The notes beneath the pieces were generated by a model. That model made no database searches, was not told where the DNA came from, and was given only the letters and a program-made list of their open reading frames with translations. A stretch of DNA of 64,000 nt, from NCBI GenBank assembly GCA_029721515.1, contig CM056564.1:6269011-6333010 (forward strand). The letters are read 5' to 3'. The position numbers were made by a program, and so were the translations under genes. Below are positions 1 through 12,720 of this stretch, piece by piece (the first letter of the stretch is position 1; every line of letters begins with the position of its first letter). The DNA comes from Synanceia verrucosa (lineage: Eukaryota; Chordata; Actinopteri; Perciformes; Synanceiidae).

Positions 1-451
1 GCCATAAAACTCATAGTCTGCCATGAGAGAAACACAAACACATTATAGCATTATATGGACTGTTCATTGCCTGTGTTCTAATTTATATCAAATTAATTTT
101 CATTCTTTATTGATCCATCCAAATATATAATAAGTCTAAATCACAGTGTATTTCCCACAATCATAATTTGTTATAGAAAATCACTGTAGCATGTTATGGT
201 AAAATTATGTCTACCTTTATTCCTCTTGACCCTCTCAATCTAAACTAAGAAAGGTCCTTCTAAATAAAATTCCATACATTTATATTCAGTGATTATGTCA
301 CTGCAAATACTGTATCTGCACATTGCCTCATATCAGTTTAATTTTCATTATCTTTTAGAAAAATATTTTATATTATGCTTCTGCTATAAAATTCATTTGT
401 TCATGGGTTTGATTAGTGCTCTGTTCAATGAAGTCAAAACTGAAGTTACTT
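1..451. other. AT-rich non-coding sequence
   Basis: No exon, RNA gene or repeat with recognisable ends was seen. The open frame near 289-522 has no codon or domain signal and runs into the fold-back repeat that begins near 452. Confidence 0.5.
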
Positions 452-1345
452 GCATTCTCTCCACCAGCCAGCAGGGGGCTTCAAAAAGCAGTCTGTTTGC
501 ACTGAAGTCTATGGGAAAATGACCGTTTCCTCCCCTGGTGTATTACCTTTGTAAATACTGTAAATATGAGTTTATGGTCTGAATGGTCACTTTAAATACT
601 GTTATAATACAACAGGATGTCCCATTACTCAATTATGGTCAAATTGAAAAATGAAAAAAAAAACAAAAAAACACATAAAGCTGGAGATGCTTTGGGGCGT
701 GGCTACTGTGTGATTGACAGGTCTCTGCTGTCAATCACAGCCTGAAGAGGAGCTATGCTGACGGTCTGAGCTCATGTTTCCTATAATGAGCCACAGTTAG
801 CATTCCAGTTTCACAGTTCATGTGAATTACAGAGGCTTATCTCTAACCAAGCTAGCTCAGTAGTGCTAGCATTAACTGATAACATAGCGGTTGCTATGCT
901 AATGGTACCGGAACCCTTACCAGACTGCTAACCTGTGCTGCATGTGTTAATGTGATGCTAACATTAGCTCCACACTCAAAGCCTGATAAAATGTAAATGA
1001 GAACAAACATCACAATGTACAGTAACACTACTTTGAGAAGGATCAATTCTTCATGGACAGGAAGTTTGACAGAGATAAATATTATACAGGTATCGTTAGC
1101 ATAGCAACTGCTATGTTATCAGCTAACGCTAGCACTAGCGAGCTAGTTTGGTTAGCGATGAGCCTCCATAATTCACATGAACTGTAATATTAACTAGAAT
1201 GTTAATTATGGCTCACACTGTTTACAGAAGTGATACACCAGGGGAGAAAATGGTCATTTTCCCATAGGCTTCAATCCAAACCGACTTTTTTTTAAACCAC
1301 CAGTATCGCCCCCTGCTGGCTGTTGGAGAGAACGTTTAAATCACT
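452..1345. repeat. Long imperfect fold-back (inverted) repeat
   Basis: The left arm (about 452-908) and right arm (about 1089-1345) are reverse complements. Shared stretches include the gene-free motifs around 'ccagcagggggc', 'tatgggaaaatgacc', 'ctcccctggtgtat', 'cagttcatgtgaatta' and 'gataacatagc'. The left arm has about 220 bp (roughly 563-786) that is missing from the right arm. The spacer is about 180 bp. Related but partial copies lie at 17955-18210 and 40595-40690, so this is a dispersed fish repeat family. It is most likely a non-autonomous DNA element or two inverted copies of one. Class unknown. Confidence 0.75.
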
Positions 1346-2784
1346 GCCGTATGGGCTTCATCTCCGTTGTTCACAAACCAACAGGTGACGTCATGATAGC
1401 TTCACTATTTATATGCAGTCTGTGGGTTTGATACACTTTCCATGAAATAATATATAAAAATCTAAATATAATCTCTAATTTGTTTCATTTTATATGCTTG
1501 ACATGAAAAAGTTTGGGAACTAACAGACTATTCTTCCAATACTTTTATAGAGAGAGACTTTTAGAGGTAAATTAAGTGCATGATTGTCTTTGAAGCTTCA
1601 ATCACAGCTAGCCAGCTGTTAGCCAACAACACGGGGGCAGGGAATGACCTTTTTCTGAACCCCATCCGAATAATTTCACTGCCCTGTAAGTGTCTTTGTG
1701 TCAGAGTCCGTCAGCCTTTCCAATGATCAAACACAGTCTGAACATGTCCTGCCACTAACTGAAGTCAGTTAGAGGTTTGATTTTTTTCTAACCTGTGGAA
1801 TCGACTGAGGCAGAAAGGCACAACACTGGATGGATGCTCTTCTGCAGAGGAAAGAGACGACAGCCAGTGTTTAATCTGTCCATGACAATCCATCACTGTC
1901 AGTCATCACCGTCACAGGCTTATACCCTGGGCGGATGATAGAAAACAACAAACTATATTAGGAGCATCACATTGCAAATATAGGTCAGGTCACTATTGCA
2001 ATATGGATTTGGTTACAATTTTTTCCGGTAAGTATTATTTTTCTGTTTCCTTGTACACAAACATGTACTCAATTTCATTTGGGGAAATAATGTTTATGAT
2101 TCATTCTCTTCAATGTGATTTTATGCTTTTCAAAACTGAAAATTACATCAGGAAAAACTGTGTTTTTGGGGAATATAACAGTTTTCATTGATGAGCAGAT
2201 CCGAGGGGAAAGGATCAGGGAAAATGGTAACTTTAAAGCAATAGATATTAAATAAAAAAAATATCAAATTTCCAGTGCATCTTATATGAGTTCGAATTTT
2301 TTTTTTCAAAATAATCCTAGTCACTTTAAGCTGTCTATATATCACAGTCATTTTTCAGATGCCTTTTACAACGTTAGACAGCGTTTGAAATGAAGAGAGT
2401 GACCCAAAGTCAATGCCTGTGCATTAAAGACTCCATCATGTGCAGTTTCAGATGCTATTACTGAAACCAAACTGAGAGGGGTGCAAATGAAAACCCCCAT
2501 TGTGTTAAACTGACCTCAGCAAATATGAGGATACATTATAAGCTTTTACCTTGTGAGAAATCACATTATAAGACCCATCAGGGTTTCATAGAGCTTTCAG
2601 CTCCGACACTGTGTCTGGTGGGGGGAGGGGCGGTGTGGAGGCAGAGAGTACAGTGAGATGAGCCACCGCTTCACCTGAGACATCTTTAAAACAGTCTTCA
2701 GAACATGTGTCATGTTTTTGACAGAGGGTCAACTGAACCACTAACTGACCCACCTTTCCTGTGAAAGATGTCTGGTTGAGCAGC
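1346..2784. other. Non-coding sequence, nothing recognised
   Basis: AT-rich sequence with short purine/pyrimidine tracts only. The open frames at 2003-2191 and 2148-2351 overlap on opposite strands and look random. No splice-bounded coding stretch or RNA gene is visible. Confidence 0.45.
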
Positions 2785-2955
2785 TGGACTGAACCATTTT
2801 ATGTAAATAGAGAGGGGATGTTGGTTTCCAAAACAAATAAAGCCCAGTGTTACCAGTACACTGTAAATAAGACATATGTGACTATAAGTTTATTACTTAT
2901 TGTCAGATTATTTTGTCAGTATTCTAACAGTGTTGAGGGTTTCCCATGGGCCTCT
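2785..2955 (+). repeat. Partial copy of the repeat at 35380-35734
   Basis: This segment aligns with 35420-35615. Shared blocks include 'ggactgaaccatttta', 'atagaggggа'-type purine sequence, 'tgtgacta/gtaagtttattac' and the following 'gtattctaa/gtattgtaa' region. It lacks the CAGAGGTGTAG ends seen in the other copy, so it appears truncated or older. Confidence 0.55.
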
Positions 2956-3560
2956 GGAAATGTTCCTCTTTTCTGCACCCGTTTGGCTGCGACATTATCA
3001 GAATGATGCTCTGTCTTCAGTGCAGCCTGGATGTTTATCAGCTCTGACATTTAGAACAGTGAGGCAGTAGGAAACTGCACTCTGTCAACATTAAATTATG
3101 TTTTTGTACACAAAATTATATGATATTTGAATCATTAACACAGAGGGCAGAAGGCCCTACACAGCCTTAGTTTGCTTATGCCTTGGGCCGGCTCTGGCTT
3201 TTTTAAAAGAGTCTTTAAGCACCTGCTATTTTAAATAGTAGTTCTGTGGTGCCAAAGCAATTTTGTCGTGGACAATAGCATTCTTACCTCAGACAGGTAC
3301 ATAGAGGCTGGTAATAGCAGAGCGTGAGAGAGTTATTTTAAAAGAGCTGTGCCATAGAGAGTGGGGTAAGGAGACAGACTGATGCTGTGGATAATGGTGT
3401 TCTTAAAAAATTATGCAGATTTACACTAACATGTTTCTTTTGGAGACAACTTCTTCATTCCAACTCTGTCTCAAGCTTGCTCATGCACATTAATAAGGAC
3501 AGAGATCAAGGTCTTGCCTTGAGCACAACAATAATAATTATTTAATTACTTGAACGCTTA

Positions 3561-3587
3561 TTAATAATAATAATAATAATAATAATC
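3561..3587. repeat. (TAA)n microsatellite
   Basis: About nine uninterrupted TAA units. Confidence 0.9.
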
Positions 3588-3599
3588 TTTGAAAACATT

Positions 3600-3960
3600 G
3601 TCTGTAATATCAGCCTGTTCTCATTCCCAGGGAGTTAAATACTGAGGCTTTGTCACGGCTGTTTTTCCCGTTGCACAAGATACCCTTCGGTGTTTCGGAA
3701 ACGCACCAGGCGCTGCATTAAATACAGTGTAAACCCATCCACAGCAATAAGAAATGATCTGAGTGTAGCGACGTATGACACATACCAGCTGGACGGGTCC
3801 AACAAAAGACTTTCATCCAGGAGACCATCCAGTGCATCACGTTACTCATTTCCTCTGTACTTAAACATACCATGTATTTCTTTCCTGAACCTAACTATAG
3901 TTGGAATTGTTGCCTGAACCCAAAGTGGTTTTGATGCTCAAAATAATGTGACAAAGCTGA
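3600..3960. repeat. Dispersed repeat-like segment
   Basis: The phrases 'cctgaacctaactatag' and 'ttgcctgaacccaaagtg', together with the 'cagctggacgggtcc' block, resemble a widespread fish repeat. I recall this from general familiarity and did not align it. No ends could be defined. The open frame at 3690-3917 lies inside it and is not regarded as a gene. Confidence 0.35.
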
Positions 3961-4059
3961 GGTATGTGATAAGTTGATATCCTCAGCCAACGGTTAGATA
4001 TCTTACAAAAAGTTATCCCTCATTTTTCGTGCGTTTTCCTACGGATGTCCAGGAATGGA

Positions 4060-4540
4060 TAAAATGTCCAGCCACATGTCAGCTCCCACTTAATCAATCA
4101 GTCTTCTCTCTCTTTGTCTTGAGTCTGCTCGATCTCTTTGTTCCCTGTGACGCTTGTCTCCTCTTGTCCTCAGCGTTTTGTTCTCCTTCTCCTCATGAGA
4201 GATTTTGTTCCACGGTATTCAAGTCTTGAACTCACTTGCTTTCCTGTTCTCACTCTATTTTTGTACAGTTATCGCCTCACTATGGGTGTGTTTTTTTGCT
4301 GTTGTTTTAGTTTAATTCTCCCCCTTGAGTTCTGGTTTTTTACTTTTAGTTTAGATTTTTCCAAGAGCGACTTTTATTTGTACTTAGTTTAATGCTTTTT
4401 CTCGGTCAAGTGATTTTCATTTGTACTTTAAAGTTATCATTTAAAGAACTTTATTTTGTAACTTTGTCTCTGTGGTTGCATTTGGGTCCTTTCGGTCCCT
4501 TATTGTGTTTCTTGAGCAAAACAGTCCCTTGACACAAACT
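4060..4540 (+). repeat. T/C-rich retroelement-tail-like segment
   Basis: A pyrimidine-rich stretch with strongly strand-biased composition that closes with 'gcatttgggtcctttc', a phrase commonly found near the ends of fish retroelement UTRs or LTRs. A related closing phrase is seen near 55540. There are no protein-coding remains. The class is uncertain (solo LTR or LINE 3' UTR). Confidence 0.35.
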
Positions 4541-5502
4541 CTGCTGGGCTTCGGAGTACTCTAAGGAGTAACCCTGTAGTTACCAGAGTATTTCACCTGG
4601 TATGGAATATAGTGGAATATGTTTGCCCGGGTTTTCTGTTACTAACCACCCCTGCTGTGGGGAAGACAGTGATGCAAGCTCTTGAGTAAAAACCTCTTCA
4701 AAGAGCATCTGCCCAGTGCTTCCCTGCTGTGTTGGGCCTGTGCTGCCTTCATTAACAAAAGTCACACTCCTCTCAAAATACTGCGAACAGTAATTGCTTC
4801 TTATCAACGGCTGAAGCAACAGTTTTCTTTTCCCTTTTGAAAAATTCAAACGTCACTTTAAAGAGGTTTCTTGATAATAATCTTGTGTGATATGATGGGA
4901 TGTTTGACACATCTTGAACAGCAAGCTAGCCTGTCTTCAAAAACACGCCGTTGCTTTAAAATACATGACATCAGTTTCTATTTTCACCCCCTGATAACTC
5001 TTGTGGCATCTGCTTGTGCACAATGAAATGAAAATGGGATGCATTGCAGATGAATGTTTCTTTGTCATTCCCCAAATCTCATAAACTAACGATGTAATCG
5101 CAGGCCTGTCCTTCTTTGCATATGCCAGTCTTAGTTTACTGTTATGGAGCGCTCAGTCATTAAAGTCTGCTGCAAATCATCGTGTTGTTTACCATAAAAA
5201 AATGCTACTGAGCCGTTTAAGTGGTGGAAGCGTGCCAAATAGTTCACTTAAAAGGAAGAGGAAGACTCACACATGCATTATATTACTGACACTTTTGGCA
5301 TCCCATTGAAATATTGCACCGATAGACTCCCAGGAATGATAAATGTGTGATGATGGGGGAAAGGATTAGTATGAAAAATGTTTGTACGTAACATCTTTGC
5401 GAGGATAATTGTCAGCTGAACAAAAAGCCCAAACAGCAGATGTTTCATTCCCGAGATGGAAAGCCTCATGGCGATGATAATGAAGGTAAACCCAGAAGGA
5501 AA

Positions 5503-5533
<31 letters not shown>

Positions 5534-7560
5534 TACTTCTATTTGAATGGGGTTAGCTTCTTCTAGTTTCTGTGGAGGTGTTGTAGATGTTGGTTAATGC
5601 TCGCTAAATTACCATAACAACAAGCAAAAAGTACATCAGGAGACGTGTGTTTGCAAACTGTCAGAGAGAAGATTTTCAGTCACTAAACATGAGTTGAACG
5701 GCAGCCATCATAGTCACACTGCTGCCTGCGTAGTGCTGAGCGCTGAAGCTTTTGTGTCATTCAGAGCCCAGTGGTGCGTAAGCGTATTGAACTTCTGTCG
5801 TGACTTATGCTCCGTGAAGAAAAGAAAAACTCCACTCTGTGCCTTACAGTGAATGGAAACTTAGTCTGTCAAGGTCTTTGTATTGTGAAGTGTGACCTGG
5901 AATGTATGGGTAGTGCTACACTTTTTACGTGCTGCTGTGAGTCAAAAGTCCAGGGATGTTTATTTATTCGCAGTTTGTCTCTGCCTGCTACCTGCATAAA
6001 AGAAATTATACAACGCTTTCACACATGCCTCGGGTCTCACAATACCTTATAAACCTTTTAGGTAAACATTTGAAAAACAGTAAAAGGTAAGTAGGCAGTA
6101 CAGTAGATCATTGACAGCTCTCTACACAATCAGACATGAACTCTGCATTGTCTGACTGGATAAATGTCTAATGATAGATCACTGAATAATATCTTTCAGT
6201 AGCCTTGCTATATATCAACATCATCTGCTGCTGCACCTCCAAGCTTCCAGCAGTTCAACAATAATATTTTTTCTTCTGGTGGTGTATCTGTCAGTTTAAA
6301 GTTTTACAGATGAGGCCTTCACAGCAAATGAACCTATGGTTGGTAAAAGGTTAAGGCCAAGTTTTAGTACTCTGTAAACTGCTTTACATGGACACGGAGA
6401 TCCCTCTACACTAGAGAGCCTCTCCGTTCTTTCCAGGTGCATGAATTAATTTTTAACTGTCCGTCACTCCATCAAGGGAAAACAGAAACAGCAAGGTCTG
6501 TGATTGGTCCTCTAAATGCACCCCCTCGTGGGTCTACTCTATAGGCATATAGACCACATTACATTTTCATTTTAGGTGATATTCTGGATCAGGAGGCTAC
6601 TGTTTTGACCTACATGAGTAGTTTATATACAGGTTAATCCAATTAAAAACACATACTTTTGAACCTAGGAATTGCAAGGAAAGCTGGATTATATTTAGCA
6701 TGGTGAAACACAAGTCAAATACATTCAACTTGCTCAAAAATGTAGTTAATTCATTTTGTAATTATGGCTGGGGTATATTTTCACAGATCATATTGAAAGT
6801 TATTGGTTTGCGTTCGCTATTATCTGATTTTGTGTTGAGAATAACGTGTTATTTTCACTCTTTAGAGGAGCTTTAAAGACTGTAAGCAACCAATGTTCTT
6901 CTCTCATATCACCCTCACAAATAATTAAATCATAAAGTAGTGTTTTCCCCTGCGTTTGTCAACGATGTGAAGGCGAATTGCTTTACTTTCTGAGGGGGTG
7001 CATTTCACGGCAGGGCTGCTTACTGTGGCACAACACCGGCACCACAGTGAAGAACAGCGAGGGCTCGAGGGCTCTCTGTGGTTACGCAGTTGGAGAAGTA
7101 CATTCAGGGCTTTAATCAGTCAACTGGCAATGCCATGGATAGAGGTTCCCAGAGCCACTCTGATATGTCACCATATTTATTTCGCAACAGATGGACAGAT
7201 ACATCATTAATCCAGAGGGATATTCAAGAATTCAATGACCCCCATTGCATATATGCTTTCCTCCACCTTGAACCACCTTATATTCATGTTTTACTTACAG
7301 TAACAGTTATCACCAGCCCTAACTAAGAAGTCTCTGTTCTTTCTCCACAGTATTTCCTGCTATGAAGCAACCACCCACACAGTAAACTTTCTACAGCCTG
7401 TTTACATCAGTGTGTGCACGCAATGCATGTGAATGATCATGTGATGAATGCACAGAGATTATTTCTGAAGTGGTGCTAATTTAACGCCATGTAACACAAT
7501 GTGTAGCACAGTGTAGCACCTTGTAACTTACCACATTATTTCTTAGTTATTTTGCAGTTT
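4541..7560. other. Non-coding sequence with one CA microsatellite
   Basis: Holds (CT)n(CA)n at about 5503-5533 and otherwise unique-looking sequence. Short open frames at 4580-4849, 5807-6052 and 6998-7326 lack start context, splice signals or recognisable domains. Confidence 0.45.
5503..5533. repeat. (CT)n(CA)n microsatellite
   Basis: CT repeats run directly into about 11 CA units. Confidence 0.9.
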
Positions 7561-7665
7561 TGTAAACAGTATGGTGCATTTACATTTCCTACTTTGTATT
7601 GCAGTTCTGCATAAGAATTTCCCTTCAGGTAAATAAAGTTGTATCTTATCAGAAAGCACTCAGGG
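7560..7665 (+). repeat. Retroposon 3'-tail-like fragment
   Basis: The phrase 'aatttcccttcaggtaaata' followed by 'aagttgtatcttatc' is the kind of ending seen in fish LINE/SINE 3' ends ('...aataaag..tatcttatc'). No body of an element is visible upstream. Confidence 0.35.
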
Positions 7666-7899
7666 GAAAATTCACAAAAGGGAATGTTGAGTCGAACCTG
7701 AGTCCATCCAGCAAAACTTTTTGAAAGGAAAATGTATTTGTGTATGTTAGCAAACTTTACATACTGTAGATATTGTTGTATACTGACGAAGCATACTGAG
7801 TTCCTACCACACCTTCAGTTCAACTGAATTTTGGTGACTGCTATAAAACAAAAGCTACAATCTCATAGGGGTTGTTCATAGTGCAAACTTCCCGTGGCA

Positions 7900-8141
7900 C
7901 CTTTAAAAGAGCCCTCCACCAATTTTGCTATTAGCAGCTAATGTAGCCTCCAGCTGCTAACCTCAAGCAGCGATGAGTGGCGGGCTCCAGCACTGACGTT
8001 TTCCATTTCAAATTTAACAGATCCCATGAAGCTCCCTCTGGAGACACAAAATGCTTTCTCTGACTTTGTCACACATGCAGTCATACTCCCCAAGACCTGG
8101 AAACAGACTTTGATGTGAATTCGGTGGAGCTCCCCTTTAAC
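7900..8141. repeat. Short TIR element (MITE-like)
   Basis: The left end reads 'ctttaaaagagccctccacc' and the right end, reverse-complemented, reads 'gttaaaggggagctccacc'. These are imperfect terminal inverted repeats about 24 bp long around a 240-bp body. No transposase is encoded. The 114-residue open frame covering 7938-8282 on the minus strand comes from this repeat and its flank, not from a gene. Confidence 0.6.
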
Positions 8142-10735
8142 TAATGCCATCCACCAGCCAGAGTTTCTTGGAATAACTGTTGCACCGTGAAATAAGTTCA
8201 CCTCTGATGAAAGCAGCACATTTCTGAACTGTGTCAACAATTTGTTCTTAAACGCTTCAAATTCAGACTTCCATTTCCCCACCTAGTTTTTTCTGCATTA
8301 TCCCTATGCTGGTTTCCACCTCAACCCTCTATGCTAGATAAACCTCAAGTATATCAGTACCGTCAAGCCGAAGAATTGGAATATGAGTTGTTAATGAGCA
8401 GCAGCTGAAGTTAAATCTAAAGGGTATGCGACAGAGATGAAAACACAGCCAGACAAAAGCTTTATAGGTGCAACTGGCAGAATAAAAAGGCACTATTCTT
8501 TACTCATGGAACAATGTATTTCCCACCATGGTCCATTTCAGAAAACTCTGTAATGTTTCATTTATGGGGGGAACCAACCTGATGAGCTGGGGCTGAAAAC
8601 CACATGGAGCGTAAGAAAGTGGGGAGAGTGAAAGAAGACAATGTGTGAAATGAACAGTAATTAATGCTAAATAAGGACGGCTAGAGGAAAAGACCTGCAC
8701 GTTCTTCTCTCATCCAGCCTGGCACTAATGGGAATATGATTGCATTCTGTCTTTTGTCCTCCTCATGAGGCTTCTTTGTCTAATTCAATCAATACTTCAG
8801 GGCATTCAATGCACTCTGAGTGGGTGGTCTGAATGAGCTGAATCAAAGCAAAGTGATTCAGACAGCAAGCGCAACAGTTTGACCTGTGGTCTAATTTAGT
8901 GGAAATTCTGAAAGTGCTGGAATGTTTTATCCTCACAAAGCATGACAATCTCTTCGAAAAAACAGGAGCAAAAAAAAAAAACAACAAAAAAAACCCGCCT
9001 CTTTGGGCATCGTCCCCATAAGCACAGTAATATGCTGGAGATTCAGAGCTGGATCCTGGATCTGGTACTTTCTGTATGTGATGGAGGAGAATTTAACCCT
9101 GGGAAGACTGAGGAACACTGTGGACAGAGGGCAGAGGATGTCAGCAACCCTTTGAACCTTACATGACTCCAATTAACTTGCTGAGGCATGTAACACAAAA
9201 TGTTGACATGGATGAATGACAACTGACCAAAGGTCCAACCAAGACCATCTAAGAGATTACCTCTTTAATATATCGTTAAATGGTATGGGTGTTGCACAGG
9301 AGAATTAATTTATTATTACAAATGAAACCATTTATACCCATTCATACTAGGTTGACCAGGGGTCCCACAGCATTTCTATCACATTTGATGTGTCCCACAA
9401 ATTGTCCTGCATTTGCTTTGCAGCTACAACAAAGTATGTGAAAGCATTTACTCATGAATAAAATCACTGAAAATGATTCCCAGAAAGTTTTTGGTGAGTT
9501 CTTTTTCAATCAACAAATTCCTCTTGAAACCAAGAGAGGATTAAACAGAGAAGGTAACAGCAGCTGAACTAATGAATGTTTACTACTGAGCTGCATTCAC
9601 AATCATACAGATTACTTTTTTCCAGACTCAGTCTTTAATTTTGTAGATGCATGCAAGCAAATTATCCCATAAAGAGACGTGACTTTTGCTTCCATCGATA
9701 ATTGTTGTTTTCTGTCACGGTAGCGTTGCAAAAATCCATAAAACCAAATATATTTGCTAAGTCCTTAGTGTTCAATATAAAGGCTCAATGCACAACCTGC
9801 ATTAGTATTTCATTGTATTGATATTGATAAGTTATTTTTTTAGGGGTCTATGCATCGCAGTAACACACTATCTGACCCACCCTGATTCACACCCAAGCCT
9901 TTCAACACCCTGAAGTGAACATCTGAGCAGAAGAGTCTCAGAAGAGTAAAAAATACCGAAAATTAAATTACACAGAAATTTCTTGATGGATGGAATAACC
10001 TTCATCTTCATCAATTTATGAATGACTCCTTGATTGTATGCTTTATAGTTTTGTTTGGAGGTACATTTAACAAATACAAAAGACAATTTAAGACACTGTC
10101 ATGTTGGGAAGGAGGCTAAATAATGCTCCTAAATTAAGCAAAATTTTGGCAAATGAAAATGGGTTCCACAAGCCTCCACCTTCACAAGCATGCACCCATG
10201 CAGCAGCCAAAAAATGCAGTATAAATGTGTTGTTCCAAAATGGTGTGACTGACTATTCCTTCCCACTGGAGTCATTAAACAGTCTTAGAATTGCATGAAT
10301 TGAGTCTGACTGGAAGGTTGAGGCTCTTTTCTTTAGGTATATTGATGTTAGTCCCTATAGAAACCATTTCACATAGAGAGACCACTTTTGAAAACTTAAT
10401 GTCACAGCATAAAATGAGCTGTTGTGACCTCTAGCCCCGTGATGCCTGGCGTTATTTACAAATGAATAAAAAATGTGTTTTTGATTTCAAATTGATGACA
10501 AATTAAGTGGGATTGTGTGGATTCTACAGCACATAGAATAAATTTAGTGATGATGCAAATTAGCAACATCAGGCATTAATGGAAAATTCATGACAAAATT
10601 TGTTTATTTGCATCACAAAAGCCATAAAAGTGTTTAGATTTTTACATGATAGAAACAAACAGAACAGAGGGCAAACAAAGACTCTGTGTCCACTTTTTTC
10701 ACACTTCTTCATCACATCATCCAGTGAACAACTCT
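8142..10735. other. Non-coding sequence, nothing recognised
   Basis: Contains A-rich runs near 8970 and scattered short frames on both strands. No exon-like or repeat-end signal could be supported. Confidence 0.4.
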
Positions 10736-10738
10736 AGA

Positions 10739-10764
10739 CCTAACCCTAATAATCCTAACCCTAT
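10739..10764. repeat. Short degenerate CCTAA-rich run
   Basis: Reads 'cctaaccctaataatcctaa' and continues with one more CCCTA unit. It resembles interstitial telomere-type repeats, but only a few imperfect units are present. Confidence 0.4.
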
Positions 10765-10775
10765 CTCCGTAGCGT

Positions 10776-10865
10776 GCTGATACTGGATCAGATATAGAAC
10801 TCTGACTGGTCCCAGTAGAAGCTGATACTGGATCAGATATAGAACTCTGACTGGTCCCAGTAGAA
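10776..10865. repeat. Exact 2 x 45-bp tandem duplication
   Basis: The unit beginning 'gctgatactggatcag' and ending 'cccagtagaa' occupies 10776-10820 and is repeated without a mismatch at 10821-10865. Exact identity suggests a recent duplication, or a minisatellite with a variable copy number. Confidence 0.9.
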
Positions 10866-11452
10866 GCCAGTTCTTGCAAAACTTTCTTAGGTACAGACTC
10901 TATCTCAGCTATGATTAGGATCGAAGCGGTTAAGGGACTCGGATAATCTCAGCCCCATGAAACATAATAAACTTCTAGATTTTACTAGTGGTAGTTACAT
11001 AAGAAGTGTAGCTATTTGAAATCAAACCACAATCTTTTCCCAAGCCGAATCAAGTATGCTGTGTAAGCAAACCTGAAAATAATGTAAACCTATGTTGTGA
11101 GTTTTACATTTTGTTAAAAAAAAAATAAAGACATGTAAGGAGTGTCGTCATCCCTGATGCTGGAGGGATAAGTAGAGCTTCATAGTTTGACCAAATTATT
11201 GACAACAACGTGTTGTGAAGTCAGTGATCTCCATTTGTCAGCTGTCGCTGAACGTCTGTCGGCTCAGTCTTTGTGGTCCAAACTGTTGGTTTAAGTGTGA
11301 GAGCGATGTGAATGGTCAGTGTACTCTGCTTTATTTCATCTATGTATCACACACAGGTTTTGGAGAGTTACTTCTACTTTCAAACAGGTGCAGAACGTAC
11401 ACACTATTCAGCTGCTGGCTTTAGTTTTTTGCCATTTTTTGAGAACAACACT
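10866..11452. other. Non-coding sequence, nothing recognised
   Basis: AT-rich. The open frame at 11215-11424 has no supporting features. Confidence 0.4.
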
Positions 11453-11798
11453 AACCTGACTCTCGCCAGCTGAATGTCGTCCTGCCGATCTCCACACATT
11501 CACCTGGGATCGCTCCACTGCAGATGTATTGGTGGGGCCTTATCAAAAATCCTTGCATGTGATTGGATAAACCACTTGTCCGTCATATTTAATGACATGC
11601 TACTTCAACCACTCACATGGAAACCAACCCGTGACACTGACGAGAGCAACGCTTCTCTGCTACGTCACATCTATGAAAATCCCGCCCGGTGATCTTGATT
11701 GGCTCAGTCATTTTTTGCTCCCTTGAAGTCCTTCCCATCAGGTCCAGATGAATGTGTGGAGGTAGGCGGAACGACATTCAGCTGGCGAGAGTCAGGTT
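11453..11798. mobile_element. Non-autonomous DNA transposon with ~55-bp TIRs
   Basis: The left end 'aacctgactctcgccagctg' (11453 onward) matches the reverse complement of the right end (to 11798). The match continues through 'aatgtcgt' and 'ctccacacattca', giving terminal inverted repeats of about 55 bp with few mismatches. The internal ~235 bp carry no transposase, so the element would need an enzyme in trans. I could not settle the target-site duplication or the superfamily. The open frames at 11474-11692 and 11699-11938 are made of this repeat. Confidence 0.75.
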
Positions 11799-12594
11799 CG
11801 AGCAACACAGCAGGCTTTCCTTTAGTTCTTAGGTGTCAGGTTGTTGTGTCACGGCACTGCAGCATAAACCACAGAATGTCAGATATGACATATAAAAACT
11901 TTCATGTTACAAGACTGACAATTACAATCTCAGTGTGAAATGTCAGAGATTCACAGTCCTTGCTGTGAAACAGGCGTTATATATATCTGTGGTTGCTGTA
12001 ATCAGCCCTGTTTGGTTCAACCTCAGCCTCTATGCAGACGGGCCAAACAACCTCACTCATGCACATCACTCAGCTGCTCTCAGCCCTCCTTCCCCAGTAA
12101 TTGTGTTTTTCTTTGCACTTCAGCTATGAAATTGCTTCCACCTCCTGTCCCCTTCTTCTCCTCTTTCATTTCTTTCAGATGTTTTATCAACTTGAAGTTA
12201 TTTTTGTATGAAAGCAGTGGGACTCTGGGGTCCACAAGCTGCAACAGGACTTTTCAGAGGTGCACTGTCTCCTAAGTGATGCAATAATAAAAGACTAACT
12301 CAGATGAAACATAAATATAGTGCTCAAACAAATCCTTCTTTTTTACAGACAAGGTTAACAATATTCTATATTCTTGTTTTTATCAATAAATCCTTTATAC
12401 TCATGAAGACCAAAATCCAAAATAAGGGATGCATTTGACAACATTTAGCTTATGTAAACTGTATGAATAAATAACCAACTTAAAAATAGACAACTGAGAG
12501 CTATATCTTGTGACAGAAAATGTACCGGTCCTGTAGGTATTTGGTCATAAACCAATATATTGGATAAACTGAGATTTCTGATCATGACACTGGA
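11799..12594. other. Non-coding sequence, nothing recognised
   Basis: Two overlapping frames at 11935-12275 (64 and 111 residues) lack any domain or splice context. Confidence 0.4.
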
Positions 12595-12720
12595 TGAAGG
12601 GTGGCCAAACTTTTTGACTCTATAGGGCCACAATGGTTTCTTAAATTTGACAGATGGGGCGCTGTGTTTATGAAAAGAACGTCTCTTTCTCTTTTTGTCC
12701 ATTTCACGTTACAAATTAAT
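12595..12720. repeat. Repeat-like fragment
   Basis: 'gggtggccaaactttttgac' followed by 'tagggccacaatgg' resembles the end of a widely dispersed hAT-like non-autonomous family in animals. Only one end is visible and no TIR partner was found. Confidence 0.3.

Noticed and set aside
10739..10764. Telomere or chromosome-fusion relic
   Set aside because: Only a few imperfect CCTAA units, too short to support.
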